This document shows positions 26,166-34,694 of a stretch of 64,000 nt of DNA, one piece after another. Where the stretch lies: assembly GCA_036676415.1 (NCBI GenBank), contig JAKFCX010000065.1, forward strand, positions 1 through 64,000, in the 5' to 3' direction. A program made the position numbers and the translations under genes. The DNA is from JAEZDC01 sp036676415. Lineage in GTDB: Bacteria > Bacteroidota > Bacteroidia > Chitinophagales > Chitinophagaceae. Position 1 is the first letter of the stretch; every line of letters begins with the position of its first letter. The notes below the pieces were generated by a model, which worked only from the letters and a program-made list of their open reading frames with translations, was not told where the DNA came from and did not search any database.

Positions 26166-26936
26166 ATGAAGCTCCAGTTACAGCGGCCGATCGCTTTTAT
26201 TGATCTTGAAACTACAGGCATCAATCTCGGAACAGACAGGATAGTTGAAATTGCGATCGTAAGGATCAATGTTGATGGTTCTAAAGTGAACAAACGGAAA
26301 CTTTTGAACCCTCAGATGCCGATTCCTGCTGAGTCATCTGCCATTCATGGTATCACCAACGAAATGGTGAAAGATGCACCAACCTTTAAACAGGCTGCCA
26401 ACGAGATTAAACAGTTTATCGAGAATTGTGATTTGGGTGGATATAACAGTAACCGTTTTGATGTTCCGATGCTGGTGGAAGAATTCCTGAGAGCAGGAAT
26501 GGAATTTTCAGTTGAAGGAAGAAAACTCGTAGATGTACAAAGAGTTTTTCATTTGATGGAACAAAGAACATTGAGTGCAGCTTACCAGTTCTATTGTGCA
26601 AAAACTTTAGAGAATGCTCACAGTGCTGAGGCTGATGCTGAAGCTACATGGGAAATATTATTAGCACAAATCGAACGTTATCCGAACCTTGGTACTTCAA
26701 TCGAAGCTATCTGCAAATTCTGTGGTGAAGAAGATATTGTTGATTTTGGCCGTCGTTTTATCAAACAAAACGGTATCGAGGTGTTCAACTTCGGTAAATT
26801 CAAAGGCAGACCTGTTGCTGATGTTTTAAAGTCGGAACCTCAATATTATGACTGGATGATGAGAGGTGATTTTGCCATGCATACAAAGCAAAAACTCACC
26901 GAGATTCTAAATCGTACGCTGTTAAAGAAAGCGTAA
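26166..26936 (+). CDS. DnaQ-like 3'-5' exonuclease with C-terminal DUF3820-type domain
   Basis: Residues 8-170 are a DEDDh exonuclease: IAFIDLETTG (Asp13, Glu15), GYNSNRFDVPML and NAHSAEADAEATWEIL with the His/Asp pair. Residues about 205-250 (FGKFKGRPVADVLKSEPQYY and DWMMRGDFAMHTKQKL) match the short DUF3820 domain often fused to such exonucleases in Bacteroidota. It probably degrades single-stranded nucleic acid ends. A role as a polymerase proofreading subunit is possible but not shown. Confidence 0.87.
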   Translation: MKLQLQRPIAFIDLETTGINLGTDRIVEIAIVRINVDGSKVNKRKLLNPQMPIPAESSAIHGITNEMVKDAPTFKQAANEIKQFIENCDLGGYNSNRFDVPMLVEEFLRAGMEFSVEGRKLVDVQRVFHLMEQRTLSAAYQFYCAKTLENAHSAEADAEATWEILLAQIERYPNLGTSIEAICKFCGEEDIVDFGRRFIKQNGIEVFNFGKFKGRPVADVLKSEPQYYDWMMRGDFAMHTKQKLTEILNRTLLKKA

Positions 26937-27018
26937 ATACTTTTTTTCATTCTCCGGTGTAAAAACTTAGAATTCCTGTAAGGAAGATTATTGTATTTTC
27001 GACTCTCAAGGCAATTCA

Positions 27019-27819
27019 TTGGAAAAGATCGTCATCATACCAACTTATAATGAGAAAGAAAATATTGCAGCGATATTAGATGCAGTATTTTCTATGAATT
27101 TAGGTTACCATGTATTGGTGATTGATGATGGGTCACCTGATGGTACTGCAGAAATTGTTCGGCAACTTTTTCCAAAATACCCCGGCATATTATTCTTAGA
27201 GGAACGAAGAGGCAAATTAGGATTGGGTACAGCCTATATCCATGGATTTAAATGGTCGATAGAAAGAGATTACCAGTTCATATTTGAAATGGATGCCGAC
27301 TTCTCTCACAATCCTAAGGATCTGGAACGTTTGTATAAAGCCTGTAAGCATGAAGGTGCTGACCTTGCTGTAGGAAGTCGTTATGTTCCTGGTGGCAAAA
27401 TTGAAAACTGGCCCTGGGATAGAAAATTCTACTCTAAAGGTGGTGCATTGTATACAAAGATGATAACATGGATGCCTGTGAATGATCCGACAGCAGGGTT
27501 TATCTGTTATACCAAGAATGTACTGGAAACAATTAACCTCGACCAGATAGAATTTGTTGGATATGCTTTCCAGATAGAAATGAAATTTGCTGCCTGGAAA
27601 CTTGGCTTCAGGATCAAAGAAGTGCCGATCACTTTCATCGATAGAAAAGAAGGCACCAGCAAAATGAACAAAGGCATTTTAAAAGAAGGTATTCTTGGTG
27701 TAATAAAAATTCAATGGCATAGCCTGTTTAAGAATTACAGGAGGAGGGTTGGTTCTTCAACACCAGTAACCAAGATTGTTTCTACTTACCAGGATGATCT
27801 TATTACAGAAGGTAAGTAA
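27019..27819 (+). CDS. Polyprenol monophosphomannose synthase-like glycosyltransferase (GT2)
   Basis: GT2 glycosyltransferase beginning IVIIPTYNEKENI with the nucleotide-sugar Asp pair in VLVIDDGSPDGTAEIV (residues 33-48). The second acid motif is FEMDADFSHNPKDL, and GSRYVPGGKIENWPW and DPTAGFICYTKNVLE are hallmarks of dolichol-phosphate-mannose-synthase-like enzymes. There is no C-terminal membrane domain. The start is TTG 27019; the next ATG would cut into the catalytic fold. The actual sugar is not determined by sequence. Confidence 0.88.
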   Translation: MEKIVIIPTYNEKENIAAILDAVFSMNLGYHVLVIDDGSPDGTAEIVRQLFPKYPGILFLEERRGKLGLGTAYIHGFKWSIERDYQFIFEMDADFSHNPKDLERLYKACKHEGADLAVGSRYVPGGKIENWPWDRKFYSKGGALYTKMITWMPVNDPTAGFICYTKNVLETINLDQIEFVGYAFQIEMKFAAWKLGFRIKEVPITFIDRKEGTSKMNKGILKEGILGVIKIQWHSLFKNYRRRVGSSTPVTKIVSTYQDDLITEGK

Positions 27820-27868
27820 CACTTCAAATAGCACATATCCATCGATTTGAAATATCATTGCAGCTGAT

Positions 27869-28765
27869 ATGAGCAAACACGTTCAAAATGCTTTACTCAG
27901 GATGCATCTTGCAGTTTTCATCTGGGGATTTACAGGTGTTTTGGGTAGAGCCATATCATTGAATGAAGGTTTGCTTGTATGGTGGAGATTATTTATCACG
28001 GTTATTACCCTCTGGATTCTATTTTATTTCCTGAATTGGATCAAACCAATAAAACGAAAAGACTTTTTCAAAATTGCAGCTATAGGAACAGTGCTTGCAT
28101 TGCACTGGCTTTGCTTTTACGGTAGTATAAAATATGCCAATGTATCTGTTGCATTAACATGTTTAGCAACATCAGGACTATTCTCAGCAATCATAGAACC
28201 CATCTTCTTTAGACGGAAGATCAACAAAATGGAACTGTTTCTCGGCTTGTTTGCATTAGCAGGAATTGCGATTATCTATTTTTCAAATCTTGAATTTTCC
28301 ATCGGCATTTTTATAGGTCTTGCTGCGTCTTCATTTACTGTCCTTGTATCTGTGATGAACAAGAAACTGGTGGATGGATATGAACCACAGACCATCACAT
28401 TATACCAGTTGACCGGAGGATTTTTAGGTCTTACGCTGATGATGCCTTTGTATAACCATCTTTTCCCATCTGGTACGCTTTTTCCTTCTGATTGGGATTG
28501 GCTCTGGCTCATAATTCTCAGCTGGTTTTGTACGATCCTTACATTTTTCCTGTACTTATATGCTTTAAGAAGATTAAGTGCTTTCACCATGAACCTCACC
28601 TTAACACTTGAACCTGTATATGGAATCATACTTGCATTTGCTTTGTACAATGAGAGCAAAGATCTTAGTGAGTATTTTTATATCGGGTTCGGATTGATTC
28701 TTTTAGCTGTGATCCTGCAAATGAGAAGGCTCACTAAAAAGCAAATTCCACCAGTTATACCCTGA
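27869..28765 (+). CDS. EamA/DMT-superfamily transporter
   Basis: A 298-residue membrane protein with ten predicted helices in two EamA repeats. The first begins at FIWGFTGVLGRAIS; the second begins at GIFIGLAASSFTVLVSVMNK and ends in LTLTLEPVYGIILAFALYNE, the usual DMT signature. The substrate is unknown. It follows the glycosyltransferase by 49 bp in the same direction. Confidence 0.85.
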   Translation: MSKHVQNALLRMHLAVFIWGFTGVLGRAISLNEGLLVWWRLFITVITLWILFYFLNWIKPIKRKDFFKIAAIGTVLALHWLCFYGSIKYANVSVALTCLATSGLFSAIIEPIFFRRKINKMELFLGLFALAGIAIIYFSNLEFSIGIFIGLAASSFTVLVSVMNKKLVDGYEPQTITLYQLTGGFLGLTLMMPLYNHLFPSGTLFPSDWDWLWLIILSWFCTILTFFLYLYALRRLSAFTMNLTLTLEPVYGIILAFALYNESKDLSEYFYIGFGLILLAVILQMRRLTKKQIPPVIP

Positions 28766-28831
28766 AATGTTACCTGGTCATTATGACCATCATCACAATT
28801 ATTTAAGTACCCGTTCCTTTTCTTCGCATTC

Positions 28832-29218
28832 ATGAAAAAAGACATTAGTAGCCGAAATGATATTGCCGCTTTGGTGAATGCGTTTTATGAAAAAGTGAAG
28901 CTGAGCAGCATTGGTCATTTCTTCAACGATGTTGTGAAAGTTGATTGGGAAAAGCATTTACCTAAGATGTATGATTTCTGGGAAGGAATTGTATTCGGCT
29001 CTTCAGATTATTCCGGTAACCCAATCAACACACACAAGCATGTTCATTCAATGCATGCTTTTTCAAAAACTGATTTTGAAATCTGGCTGAGAATGTTCCA
29101 TCAAACTGTTGATGAAATGTATGCCGGAGAAAAAGCAGAGCTGATAAAACAGAGAGCTACCTCAATTGCCACGGTTATGCAATTAAAAGTGATACATAAC
29201 AACCAGTTCTACAGTTAA
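28832..29218 (+). CDS. Group III truncated haemoglobin
   Basis: A 128-residue globin of the trHbP type. It begins DIAALVNAFYEKVKLSSIGHFF, continues WEKHLPKMYDFWEGIVFGSS and GNPINTHKHVHSMHAF, and ends with a helix FEIWLRMFHQTVDEMYAG. The His in the HVHSMH region is the likely proximal haem ligand. Roles proposed for this family include oxygen or NO chemistry. Its 3' end overlaps the convergent hypothetical gene by 4 bp. Confidence 0.86.
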   Translation: MKKDISSRNDIAALVNAFYEKVKLSSIGHFFNDVVKVDWEKHLPKMYDFWEGIVFGSSDYSGNPINTHKHVHSMHAFSKTDFEIWLRMFHQTVDEMYAGEKAELIKQRATSIATVMQLKVIHNNQFYS

Positions 29219-29931
29219 GCCTGAACTGTGATGTATCTTACGAGACTTCTCTTAGCCACAGGCAACAGTGTTTCTTCCAAAGGATAGCTCAACTCCGTTT
29301 CAATTGAATAAACTGCAGGATTCGGAAGCTCTGTTTTGGTCCTAATCAATTCGGATTTAATATTTTCATACGAATTGGCAATCGTTCTTTGCCAAACATC
29401 CACGAACTGTGTTTTAATGCTTCGATATTTTTCATCGTGCTTTTCAAAAATGCTCAGCCTGTATTGATATACCCAGGTATTTTTCGCATGACCTTCACAC
29501 AGGAAAAAATATCCTTCTATATTCTCTAATGGAATGATGCCAACAGGAGAGATGCTGAGCTTATTTTCAATAAATTCATAAATCTCCGAACCATCCTGAA
29601 TCGTAGATCTCATTTTGCCAGCAGAATAATTAATGATCTCTTCCAGTTCTTCCATCAGCTCATCGTCCTCAATCATCTGTTGATACAAAACTTGTAGCTT
29701 TTCAATCTGTATTCCGGTGAGTTTTTTTGGAAACTGCTCCTGCAGGTATCGCTTATTTTCCCTAAAGGCCACAATGTTATTGTAATGGAATATTACATCT
29801 GCAAGTTGTGGATAGAGTTTATTTTCATTAAAGTGTTTACCAATCTCTTTTAAATAAGCCAGCAGCGTATATTTCTTCAATTCAAAATCAATATAGCCAT
29901 CAGCAAACCAGGTTTCAGACAATGTTCTCAT
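29215..29931 (-). CDS. Conserved hypothetical protein (238 aa)
   Basis: I do not recognise a named family. The protein is soluble-looking, without signal peptide or membrane helix. It is rich in charged helices (QIEKLQVLYQQMIEDDELME, then ELEEIINYSAGKMRSTI) in the first two thirds, with a beta-rich C-terminal third (NPAVYSIETELSYPLEETLL). A proper ATG starts it, and codon use looks like neighbouring genes, so it is probably a real gene. Convergent with the truncated haemoglobin. Confidence 0.7.
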   Translation of the reverse strand: MRTLSETWFADGYIDFELKKYTLLAYLKEIGKHFNENKLYPQLADVIFHYNNIVAFRENKRYLQEQFPKKLTGIQIEKLQVLYQQMIEDDELMEELEEIINYSAGKMRSTIQDGSEIYEFIENKLSISPVGIIPLENIEGYFFLCEGHAKNTWVYQYRLSIFEKHDEKYRSIKTQFVDVWQRTIANSYENIKSELIRTKTELPNPAVYSIETELSYPLEETLLPVAKRSLVRYITVQA

Positions 29932-30032
29932 AGTTCCTTATTTCAATTGTGACCATAATTTACAACCAAATCTTGAAAATTTCCTGCCAGATTTATTCAT
30001 TAACATAAATTATCATTGTCAGCACTGAACTG

Positions 30033-30040
30033 TATTTTTG
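30033..30040 (+). promoter_or_regulatory. Possible -7 element of the ATP-grasp gene
   Basis: TATTTTTG matches TAnnTTTG and lies 17 bp upstream of the TTG start at 30058. No strong -33 element was identified. Confidence 0.4.
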
Positions 30041-30057
30041 CCGCCAATTAAATTGAT

Positions 30058-31113
30058 TTGAAAAAATTCTGGACAAAACTTTCGAACTGGGAACTATGGC
30101 CTTTTTCTATCATCTATGCCCCTCTTGGGTTTGTATGGTTATATTATGCTATTAAAGCAAGGCATTTCTGGTTTGTTTCTCCTGTTAATCCAACCATAGA
30201 ATTTTCCGGTTTAGAAGGTGAAGGAAAGAGAGAAATGTACGACCAGTTACCAAAACATCTTTATCCAAAAACAATCTATATCGATCCGTCTTTAACGTTC
30301 GAGAATCTTTTATCAGAAACAAGCGCTGCAGGATTCAATTATCCTTTCCTGGTTAAGCCAGATGTGGGTATGAAAGGAATGTTAATGCGAAAGATCAACA
30401 ATGAATCACAGTTAAAATATTACCACGAGCATGTGAATGTGGATTATGTGATCCAGGATCTTGTTACACTCCCAATGGAGTTTAGTGTGTTTCATATAAG
30501 ATATCCTGGTGAACAAAAAGGAATCGTCACCGGTTTTATCGCTAAGATTTACATGTCTGTTGAGGGTGATGGCATATCAACTTTAAAACAACTGATCGAT
30601 GCACATCCCAAAGCTAAATTCCGTGATGAAGAAATGACCATGCGGCATGGAGAGAACTTCAACAACATCATTCCTGCAGGAGAGAAGTATTACCTGAGCA
30701 TTGCGGGTAATCATAACAGGGGAGCCAATTTTGTAAACCTGAAAAATGAGATTGATGAAAAGCTCTGCGATGTGTTCGATCAGATCAGTTTAGAAGTTGG
30801 CACATTCTATTATGGCCGCTACGATCTAAAATGTAGCTCGATCGACGATTTGAAGGAAGGGAAAAATATTGTGATACTTGAATACAATGGGGTGGGTGCT
30901 GAACCAAATCATATCTACGATTGTGGCTTGAGCTATAAAGAAGCTTTGAAAGAGATAATTATGCACTGGAAACATATGTATAAGATCGGTCGAATCAATC
31001 ACAACCATTCAGGCATACCTTACTGGGGATTCTGGAAAGGATATAAATATCTTTCAAAAGCGAAGCAATTCTTTAAACGAATGCACAAAGCAGATCTGGA
31101 ATGTAAGATCTGA
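30058..31113 (+). CDS. Membrane-anchored ATP-grasp protein (D-alanine-D-alanine ligase-like)
   Basis: A 351-residue protein with one N-terminal hydrophobic segment (about 15-33, FSIIYAPLGFVWLYYAIKA) and an ATP-grasp core. FPFLVKPDVGMKGMLMRKI-type sequence (about residues 99-118) holds the ATP-binding Lys. YGRYDLKCSSIDDL and ILEYNGVGAEPNHIYD hold the metal-binding acid/Asn residues. It is too divergent to be the cell-wall D-Ala ligase. A carboxylate-amine ligase of unknown substrate acting at the membrane is the best reading. The start is TTG; no ATG lies near the N-terminus. Confidence 0.75.
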   Translation: MKKFWTKLSNWELWPFSIIYAPLGFVWLYYAIKARHFWFVSPVNPTIEFSGLEGEGKREMYDQLPKHLYPKTIYIDPSLTFENLLSETSAAGFNYPFLVKPDVGMKGMLMRKINNESQLKYYHEHVNVDYVIQDLVTLPMEFSVFHIRYPGEQKGIVTGFIAKIYMSVEGDGISTLKQLIDAHPKAKFRDEEMTMRHGENFNNIIPAGEKYYLSIAGNHNRGANFVNLKNEIDEKLCDVFDQISLEVGTFYYGRYDLKCSSIDDLKEGKNIVILEYNGVGAEPNHIYDCGLSYKEALKEIIMHWKHMYKIGRINHNHSGIPYWGFWKGYKYLSKAKQFFKRMHKADLECKI

Positions 31114-31144
31114 TTAGTTAGATTCCCTTATTTTGCAGCCATCA

Positions 31145-31846
31145 ATGAAAAAGCCTTCGCTCAATAGAATTTTCTGGGTTGGTCTATTGGTCAGTTTCCT
31201 TGGAACCTTACCGTTAGGAACTTTGAACATTGCTGCCATGCAGATATCTGCAACAGATGGCATTAAACCGGCAATACTTTTTTCATTAGGATCATTGGTA
31301 GTAGAAGCAATATATGTCAGGCTTTCTTTGGTAGCAATGGATTGGGTACGAAAGCAAAAAGCAATTTTCAAAGTGCTGGAATGGGTTACGCTGTTTATTG
31401 TAGTTGCACTTGCAACATCAAGTTTTTATGCTGCATTACATCCATCGACCGATAAAAATATCATACTCAGTAGTACCATTCATCGTTTCTTTTTAGGAAT
31501 GATGATGTGTGCTGTAACACCTGCACAAATTCCATTCTGGTTTGGATGGAGTACGGTATTATTCACAAAGAACATCCTGTTACCCAAAGCAAGTTTTTAC
31601 AATGTCTACATATTCGGAATTGCCTTAGGCACTTTTGCAGGAAACGTTCTTTTCATTCTCGGAGGAAGATTAATGGTAGACACACTCAACACCAAGCAAA
31701 GCCTGTTGAACTGGATCATTGGTGGAATTTTTGCTGCTACGGCACTTATACAAATCTGGAGAATAATAAAGAACAGGGGAGCAGTGCATAAACTGGAACA
31801 TCCTGAAAAAATGCAGGAGAAACTGGAGAAGCAGATCAGTGAATAA
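31145..31846 (+). CDS. LysE-family transporter
   Basis: An inner-membrane protein with about six hydrophobic segments. It starts FWVGLLVSFLGTLPLGTLNI, with the characteristic PLGTLN near the first helix, and continues PAILFSLGSLVVEAIYVRL. The C-terminus is basic and cytoplasmic. LysE-superfamily members export amino acids or related solutes; the substrate here is unknown. ATG 31145 is used instead of the TTG 12 bp upstream. Confidence 0.78.
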   Translation: MKKPSLNRIFWVGLLVSFLGTLPLGTLNIAAMQISATDGIKPAILFSLGSLVVEAIYVRLSLVAMDWVRKQKAIFKVLEWVTLFIVVALATSSFYAALHPSTDKNIILSSTIHRFFLGMMMCAVTPAQIPFWFGWSTVLFTKNILLPKASFYNVYIFGIALGTFAGNVLFILGGRLMVDTLNTKQSLLNWIIGGIFAATALIQIWRIIKNRGAVHKLEHPEKMQEKLEKQISE

Positions 31847-31883
31847 TTTGTTGACCATCATCCTGTACCTTATTCAGCTTTAC

Positions 31884-31898
31884 TTGCGTCGCACTCTT
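31884..31898 (+). repeat. Dispersed intergenic motif TTGCGTCGCACTCTT, copy 3
   Basis: Exact copy in a 65-bp convergent gap. It is flanked by AGCTTTAC on the left and GTAC on the right, a flank pair almost identical to copy 6 (AGCTTTAG and GTAC). Confidence 0.8.
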
Positions 31899-31911
31899 GT
31901 ACATTAATTCT

Positions 31912-32241
31912 CTAATCAACAATAAAAATTAGACATCCTTTTTCCGAATATGACCTGTGTGCATCACTGTTGTCTCCAACAGTATATAATTGACCTTTTT
32001 GCAACAAAAACTTTCGGCCATCCTTCAATTCCGTTTCCATGTCACCTTCCACGCAGTAAATAATATGGCCCTTATTGCACCAATGATCAGCCAGGTAATT
32101 TTCTGAATATTTCACCAGACGAATACGAACATCATCTCTTGCAATGATTCTCCATTCGGCAAAACCGGTAACGCCTTTGTGAACTTCTGGTTCAATGGTA
32201 TCAAAATCTGTTATTGAAAAAGGGAAAGGCGATAATTTCAT
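31912..32241 (-). CDS. DHCW-motif cupin-fold protein
   Basis: A 109-residue single-domain cupin. The stretch ADHWCNKGHIIYCVEGDMET matches the DHCW-motif cupin family; the two His and the Cys are likely metal ligands. The second cupin motif is GQLYTVGDNSDAHRS. Its ATG overlaps the restored stop of the upstream PIN-domain reading frame (ATGA at 32238-32241), implying that the three genes form one operon. Confidence 0.82.
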   Translation of the reverse strand: MKLSPFPFSITDFDTIEPEVHKGVTGFAEWRIIARDDVRIRLVKYSENYLADHWCNKGHIIYCVEGDMETELKDGRKFLLQKGQLYTVGDNSDAHRSYSEKGCLIFIVD

Positions 32242-32629
32242 ATATCACTATTTAAATCTGAAGGTTTAAGAATTGGAATTCCATTGTAGGATTTTAAACC
32301 ATAGAGATCTTTATCTCCTGATATAACCATATCGGCTTTGGCAAATTCTGCAAGGAGTAGAATATTATTATCATCCTGATCTTGAGAGGCATTGGGAAGT
32401 GATCCTTCAGGAATACAACAGAAGTTAATTCCATCAATTGTTTAATTAAAAAATTTACATCGCTATCATTTAAATTAAACTTGGTGGTTAGTTTTTCTGC
32501 CAGTTCCTCTAAAATAAAAGGAGAAATAATTATTGTATGATCTTCTAGAAGCGTTTCTAAAAGAGTCTGTATTTTTTTATTAAAGACCAGTGCTGAGATA
32601 AAGACATTGGTATCTAAAACAACTTTCAT
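32238..32629 (-). pseudogene. PIN-domain toxin gene with an internal frameshift (VapC-like)
   Basis: The 5' part encodes MKVVLDTNVFISALVF, the PIN-domain start with the first catalytic Asp, and LEELAEKLTTKF. In the original frame the sequence then runs into an unrelated tail and stops at 32294. Shifting frame near base 32415 restores the rest of the domain (DQDDNNILLLAEFAKAD, then MVISGDKDL), which carries the remaining acidic residues and ends with a TGA that overlaps the cupin ATG. One missing base, in nature or in the read, explains this. The restored 32238-32629 gene is about 130 residues, normal for PIN toxins. Confidence 0.75.
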
Positions 32630-32847
32630 TTAGACTTCAGGTAATTGTTAAGATCATCTTCATTCATAATATTTTGCTCGGATATGATGCCCGATATCTT
32701 ATTACGGAAAGCATCCAGTGTATTTGAAAATATTTTAACCCTTATAAGTTTTTCGATATACTCAGATAATGATAACTGCTGTTGCCTGGCTTGCAATTCG
32801 AGTCTGCTTTGTATATCATCAGGAATATTTATCAAAACTTCTTTCAT
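32626..32847 (-). CDS. Antitoxin partner of the PIN toxin (ribbon-helix-helix-like)
   Basis: A 73-residue protein starting MKEVLINIPDDIQSRLELQA, the strand-helix pattern of small RHH antitoxins, followed by LSLSEYIEKLIRVKI and an acidic, probably flexible C-terminal part that would embrace the toxin. It overlaps the PIN gene start by 4 bp (ATGA), typical of a VapBC-type module. Confidence 0.75.
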   Translation of the reverse strand: MKEVLINIPDDIQSRLELQARQQQLSLSEYIEKLIRVKIFSNTLDAFRNKISGIISEQNIMNEDDLNNYLKSK

Positions 32848-32927
32848 AACATCTACAATTTACGAAAAGTTTTCTGGCGTGGTTAAGACTTTACACTGCC
32901 TTAACGATACAGTTAAAATGCCTTCCT

Positions 32928-34247
32928 CTAACTCATTTCCGTTGCCCATTTATCTCTTTCATCCGGCGATAACTTCCAGGGAGCAAAATTATTTTCAGTA
33001 TTGCTGAACATAGCATTCCACTCAGCTGGTGCATTACTTTCTTCCATCACCATATAACGACGAAGCTGTTGTATAATATTCAGCGGACTAATACCAACCG
33101 GACATTCTTCTACACAGGCATTACAAGTTGTACAGGCTCGTAATTCCTCGGCAAGAATATGATCATGGAGCAATGCTTTGCCATCATCAACAAATTGTCC
33201 GTTTTTATTAATGTTTGTGCCTACGATCTCAGTTCTGTCCCTCGTATCCATCATGATCTTTCGTGGACTTAACAGCTTTCCTGTTTGATTTGCTGGGCAT
33301 GCAGCAGTACATCTTCCACATTCGGTACAACTGTAGGCATCAAGCAAATTTCTCCAGCTCAGATCAAATACATCCCTGGCACCAAACTTCTTAGGCTCTG
33401 CAGGTGCTGCATCTGCAGGAACTGTTTCAGGCTGCATTGCATACAATACTTCTTTCTGAATCTCAGGCATGTTTTCCATCTTCCCTTGTGGCCCAATTCT
33501 CATATAATAAGCATTGGGGAAAGCAAGTAATATGTGAAGGTGTTTAGAATAAGGCAGGTAATTCAGGAAAGCAAATATGCCAATGATATGAATCCACCAG
33601 GCAGTTCTTTCTATAGCAACAAGTGTTGAAGCAGAAAAATTTTCGAATGCAGGAGCTAAAAGACCTGAGAAAAGAAAATTGCCTGTATCATGATATCCTG
33701 CGTATCCTTGTAATTGTAACGCTCTGTCAGATGCATTCATTGTAAGGAATAACGACATCAGTATGATCTCTGCTATCAATATATAATTTGCATCGCTTCT
33801 TGGCCAGCCTTTCATTTCTCGTTTCCAGAAGCGTTTTAGTTTCAAGATATTTCTTCTGATAAGGAAAGCGGCACAAACAACAATAATAAGCACAGCCAGT
33901 ATTTCAAAAGCATTGATCAGCCATCCATAGGTTCGGCCCATTGGTTCAGCAAACAACCTATGCTTACCAAGTAAACCATCCAAAGCAATCTCTAAAACCT
34001 CCAGGTTTATAATAATAAAGCCGGCATATATAATAAAGTGCATCACGGCTACCAAAGGATATTTAAACATTTTCTTTTGTCCGAATGCAAGCAGAAATAC
34101 ATTCTTCCATCTTTCGCCGGGATTATCGCTGAAATCTTCATCTCGTCCAAGGAAAATGTTTCGTTTGATTTCCATTGCCTTTCTGGCAAATAAGTAAATA
34201 GCCGCTATTGTAAGTATGATAAAGGCTATCTGTGGAATGTATTGCAT
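32928..34247 (-). CDS. Membrane (Fe-S)-binding oxidoreductase (heterodisulfide-reductase-like)
   Basis: A protein of about 439 residues with five or six membrane helices in the first 260 residues (NarI/HdrE-like cytochrome-b type), including conserved His in VAVMHFIIYAGFI and WWIHIIGIFAFLNYLPYSKH. Two [4Fe-4S] motifs follow: CTECGRCTAACP and CTTCNACVEECP. In Bacteroidota such proteins usually pair with a CCG-domain partner, but none is adjacent here. A LutA-like CCG protein lies at 58 kb. The electron donor is unknown. ATG 34247 is used; a GTG two codons upstream is possible. Confidence 0.83.
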   Translation of the reverse strand: MQYIPQIAFIILTIAAIYLFARKAMEIKRNIFLGRDEDFSDNPGERWKNVFLLAFGQKKMFKYPLVAVMHFIIYAGFIIINLEVLEIALDGLLGKHRLFAEPMGRTYGWLINAFEILAVLIIVVCAAFLIRRNILKLKRFWKREMKGWPRSDANYILIAEIILMSLFLTMNASDRALQLQGYAGYHDTGNFLFSGLLAPAFENFSASTLVAIERTAWWIHIIGIFAFLNYLPYSKHLHILLAFPNAYYMRIGPQGKMENMPEIQKEVLYAMQPETVPADAAPAEPKKFGARDVFDLSWRNLLDAYSCTECGRCTAACPANQTGKLLSPRKIMMDTRDRTEIVGTNINKNGQFVDDGKALLHDHILAEELRACTTCNACVEECPVGISPLNIIQQLRRYMVMEESNAPAEWNAMFSNTENNFAPWKLSPDERDKWATEMS

Positions 34248-34447
34248 ATGCACAAGTTAGATTGCTAAGATAAGAGCAGATTTATTTGCAAACACGAAAA
34301 AGCAAAACTTCTATAGTGACAAACGTTTAAAAATCAAGACCGAACAGCTGTCGCTTGATAAGTAATTTAGAATCTTTTGGCACTGTTGGCATGTTTATGG
34401 TTTTATGATATGTAGAAACAGCATTGTTAACCATAAAATGACGAATT

Positions 34448-34615
34448 ATGTTACGTTGGACAGTTATTTTTCTCGTTATAGCCATCATTGCAGCTATATT
34501 CGGGTTCGGCGGTATCGCAGCTGGTGCAGCCGGAATTGCTAAATTCTTATTCTGGGCATTTATTATCTTATTCGTATTATCACTGATTTTCGGTCGTAGA
34601 ACAAATGTACCTTAA
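34448..34615 (+). CDS. DUF1328 small membrane protein (55 aa)
   Basis: A 55-residue protein beginning MLRWTVIFLVIAIIAAIFGF, then GGIAAGAAGIAKFLFWAFII and LFVLSLIFGRR. This is the DUF1328/YtjA pattern with two transmembrane helices. Such genes are often stress-induced. A terminator hairpin lies 21 bp after the stop. Confidence 0.88.
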   Translation: MLRWTVIFLVIAIIAAIFGFGGIAAGAAGIAKFLFWAFIILFVLSLIFGRRTNVP

Positions 34616-34635
34616 TAGATAAGCGAGGAATAGGT

Positions 34636-34669
34636 AAAAAATGCAATCTGAAGTGGATTGCATTTTTTT
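34636..34669 (+). terminator. Terminator after the DUF1328 gene
   Basis: AAAAAATGCAATC and GATTGCATTTTTTT form a stem of about 13 bp around a 7-nt loop (34649-34655), followed by T. It lies 26 bp before the ATG of the next gene, so that gene must start transcription near here. Confidence 0.8.
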
Positions 34670-34694
34670 ATTTTTATGGTGTTACTTTGTTGTA

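Noticed and set aside
34381..34440. Sigma-54-like promoter before the DUF1328 gene (TTGGCACTGTTGGCATG)
   Set aside because: The spacing between the GG and GC elements is about two bases too short for a -24/-12 promoter, so it was not called.
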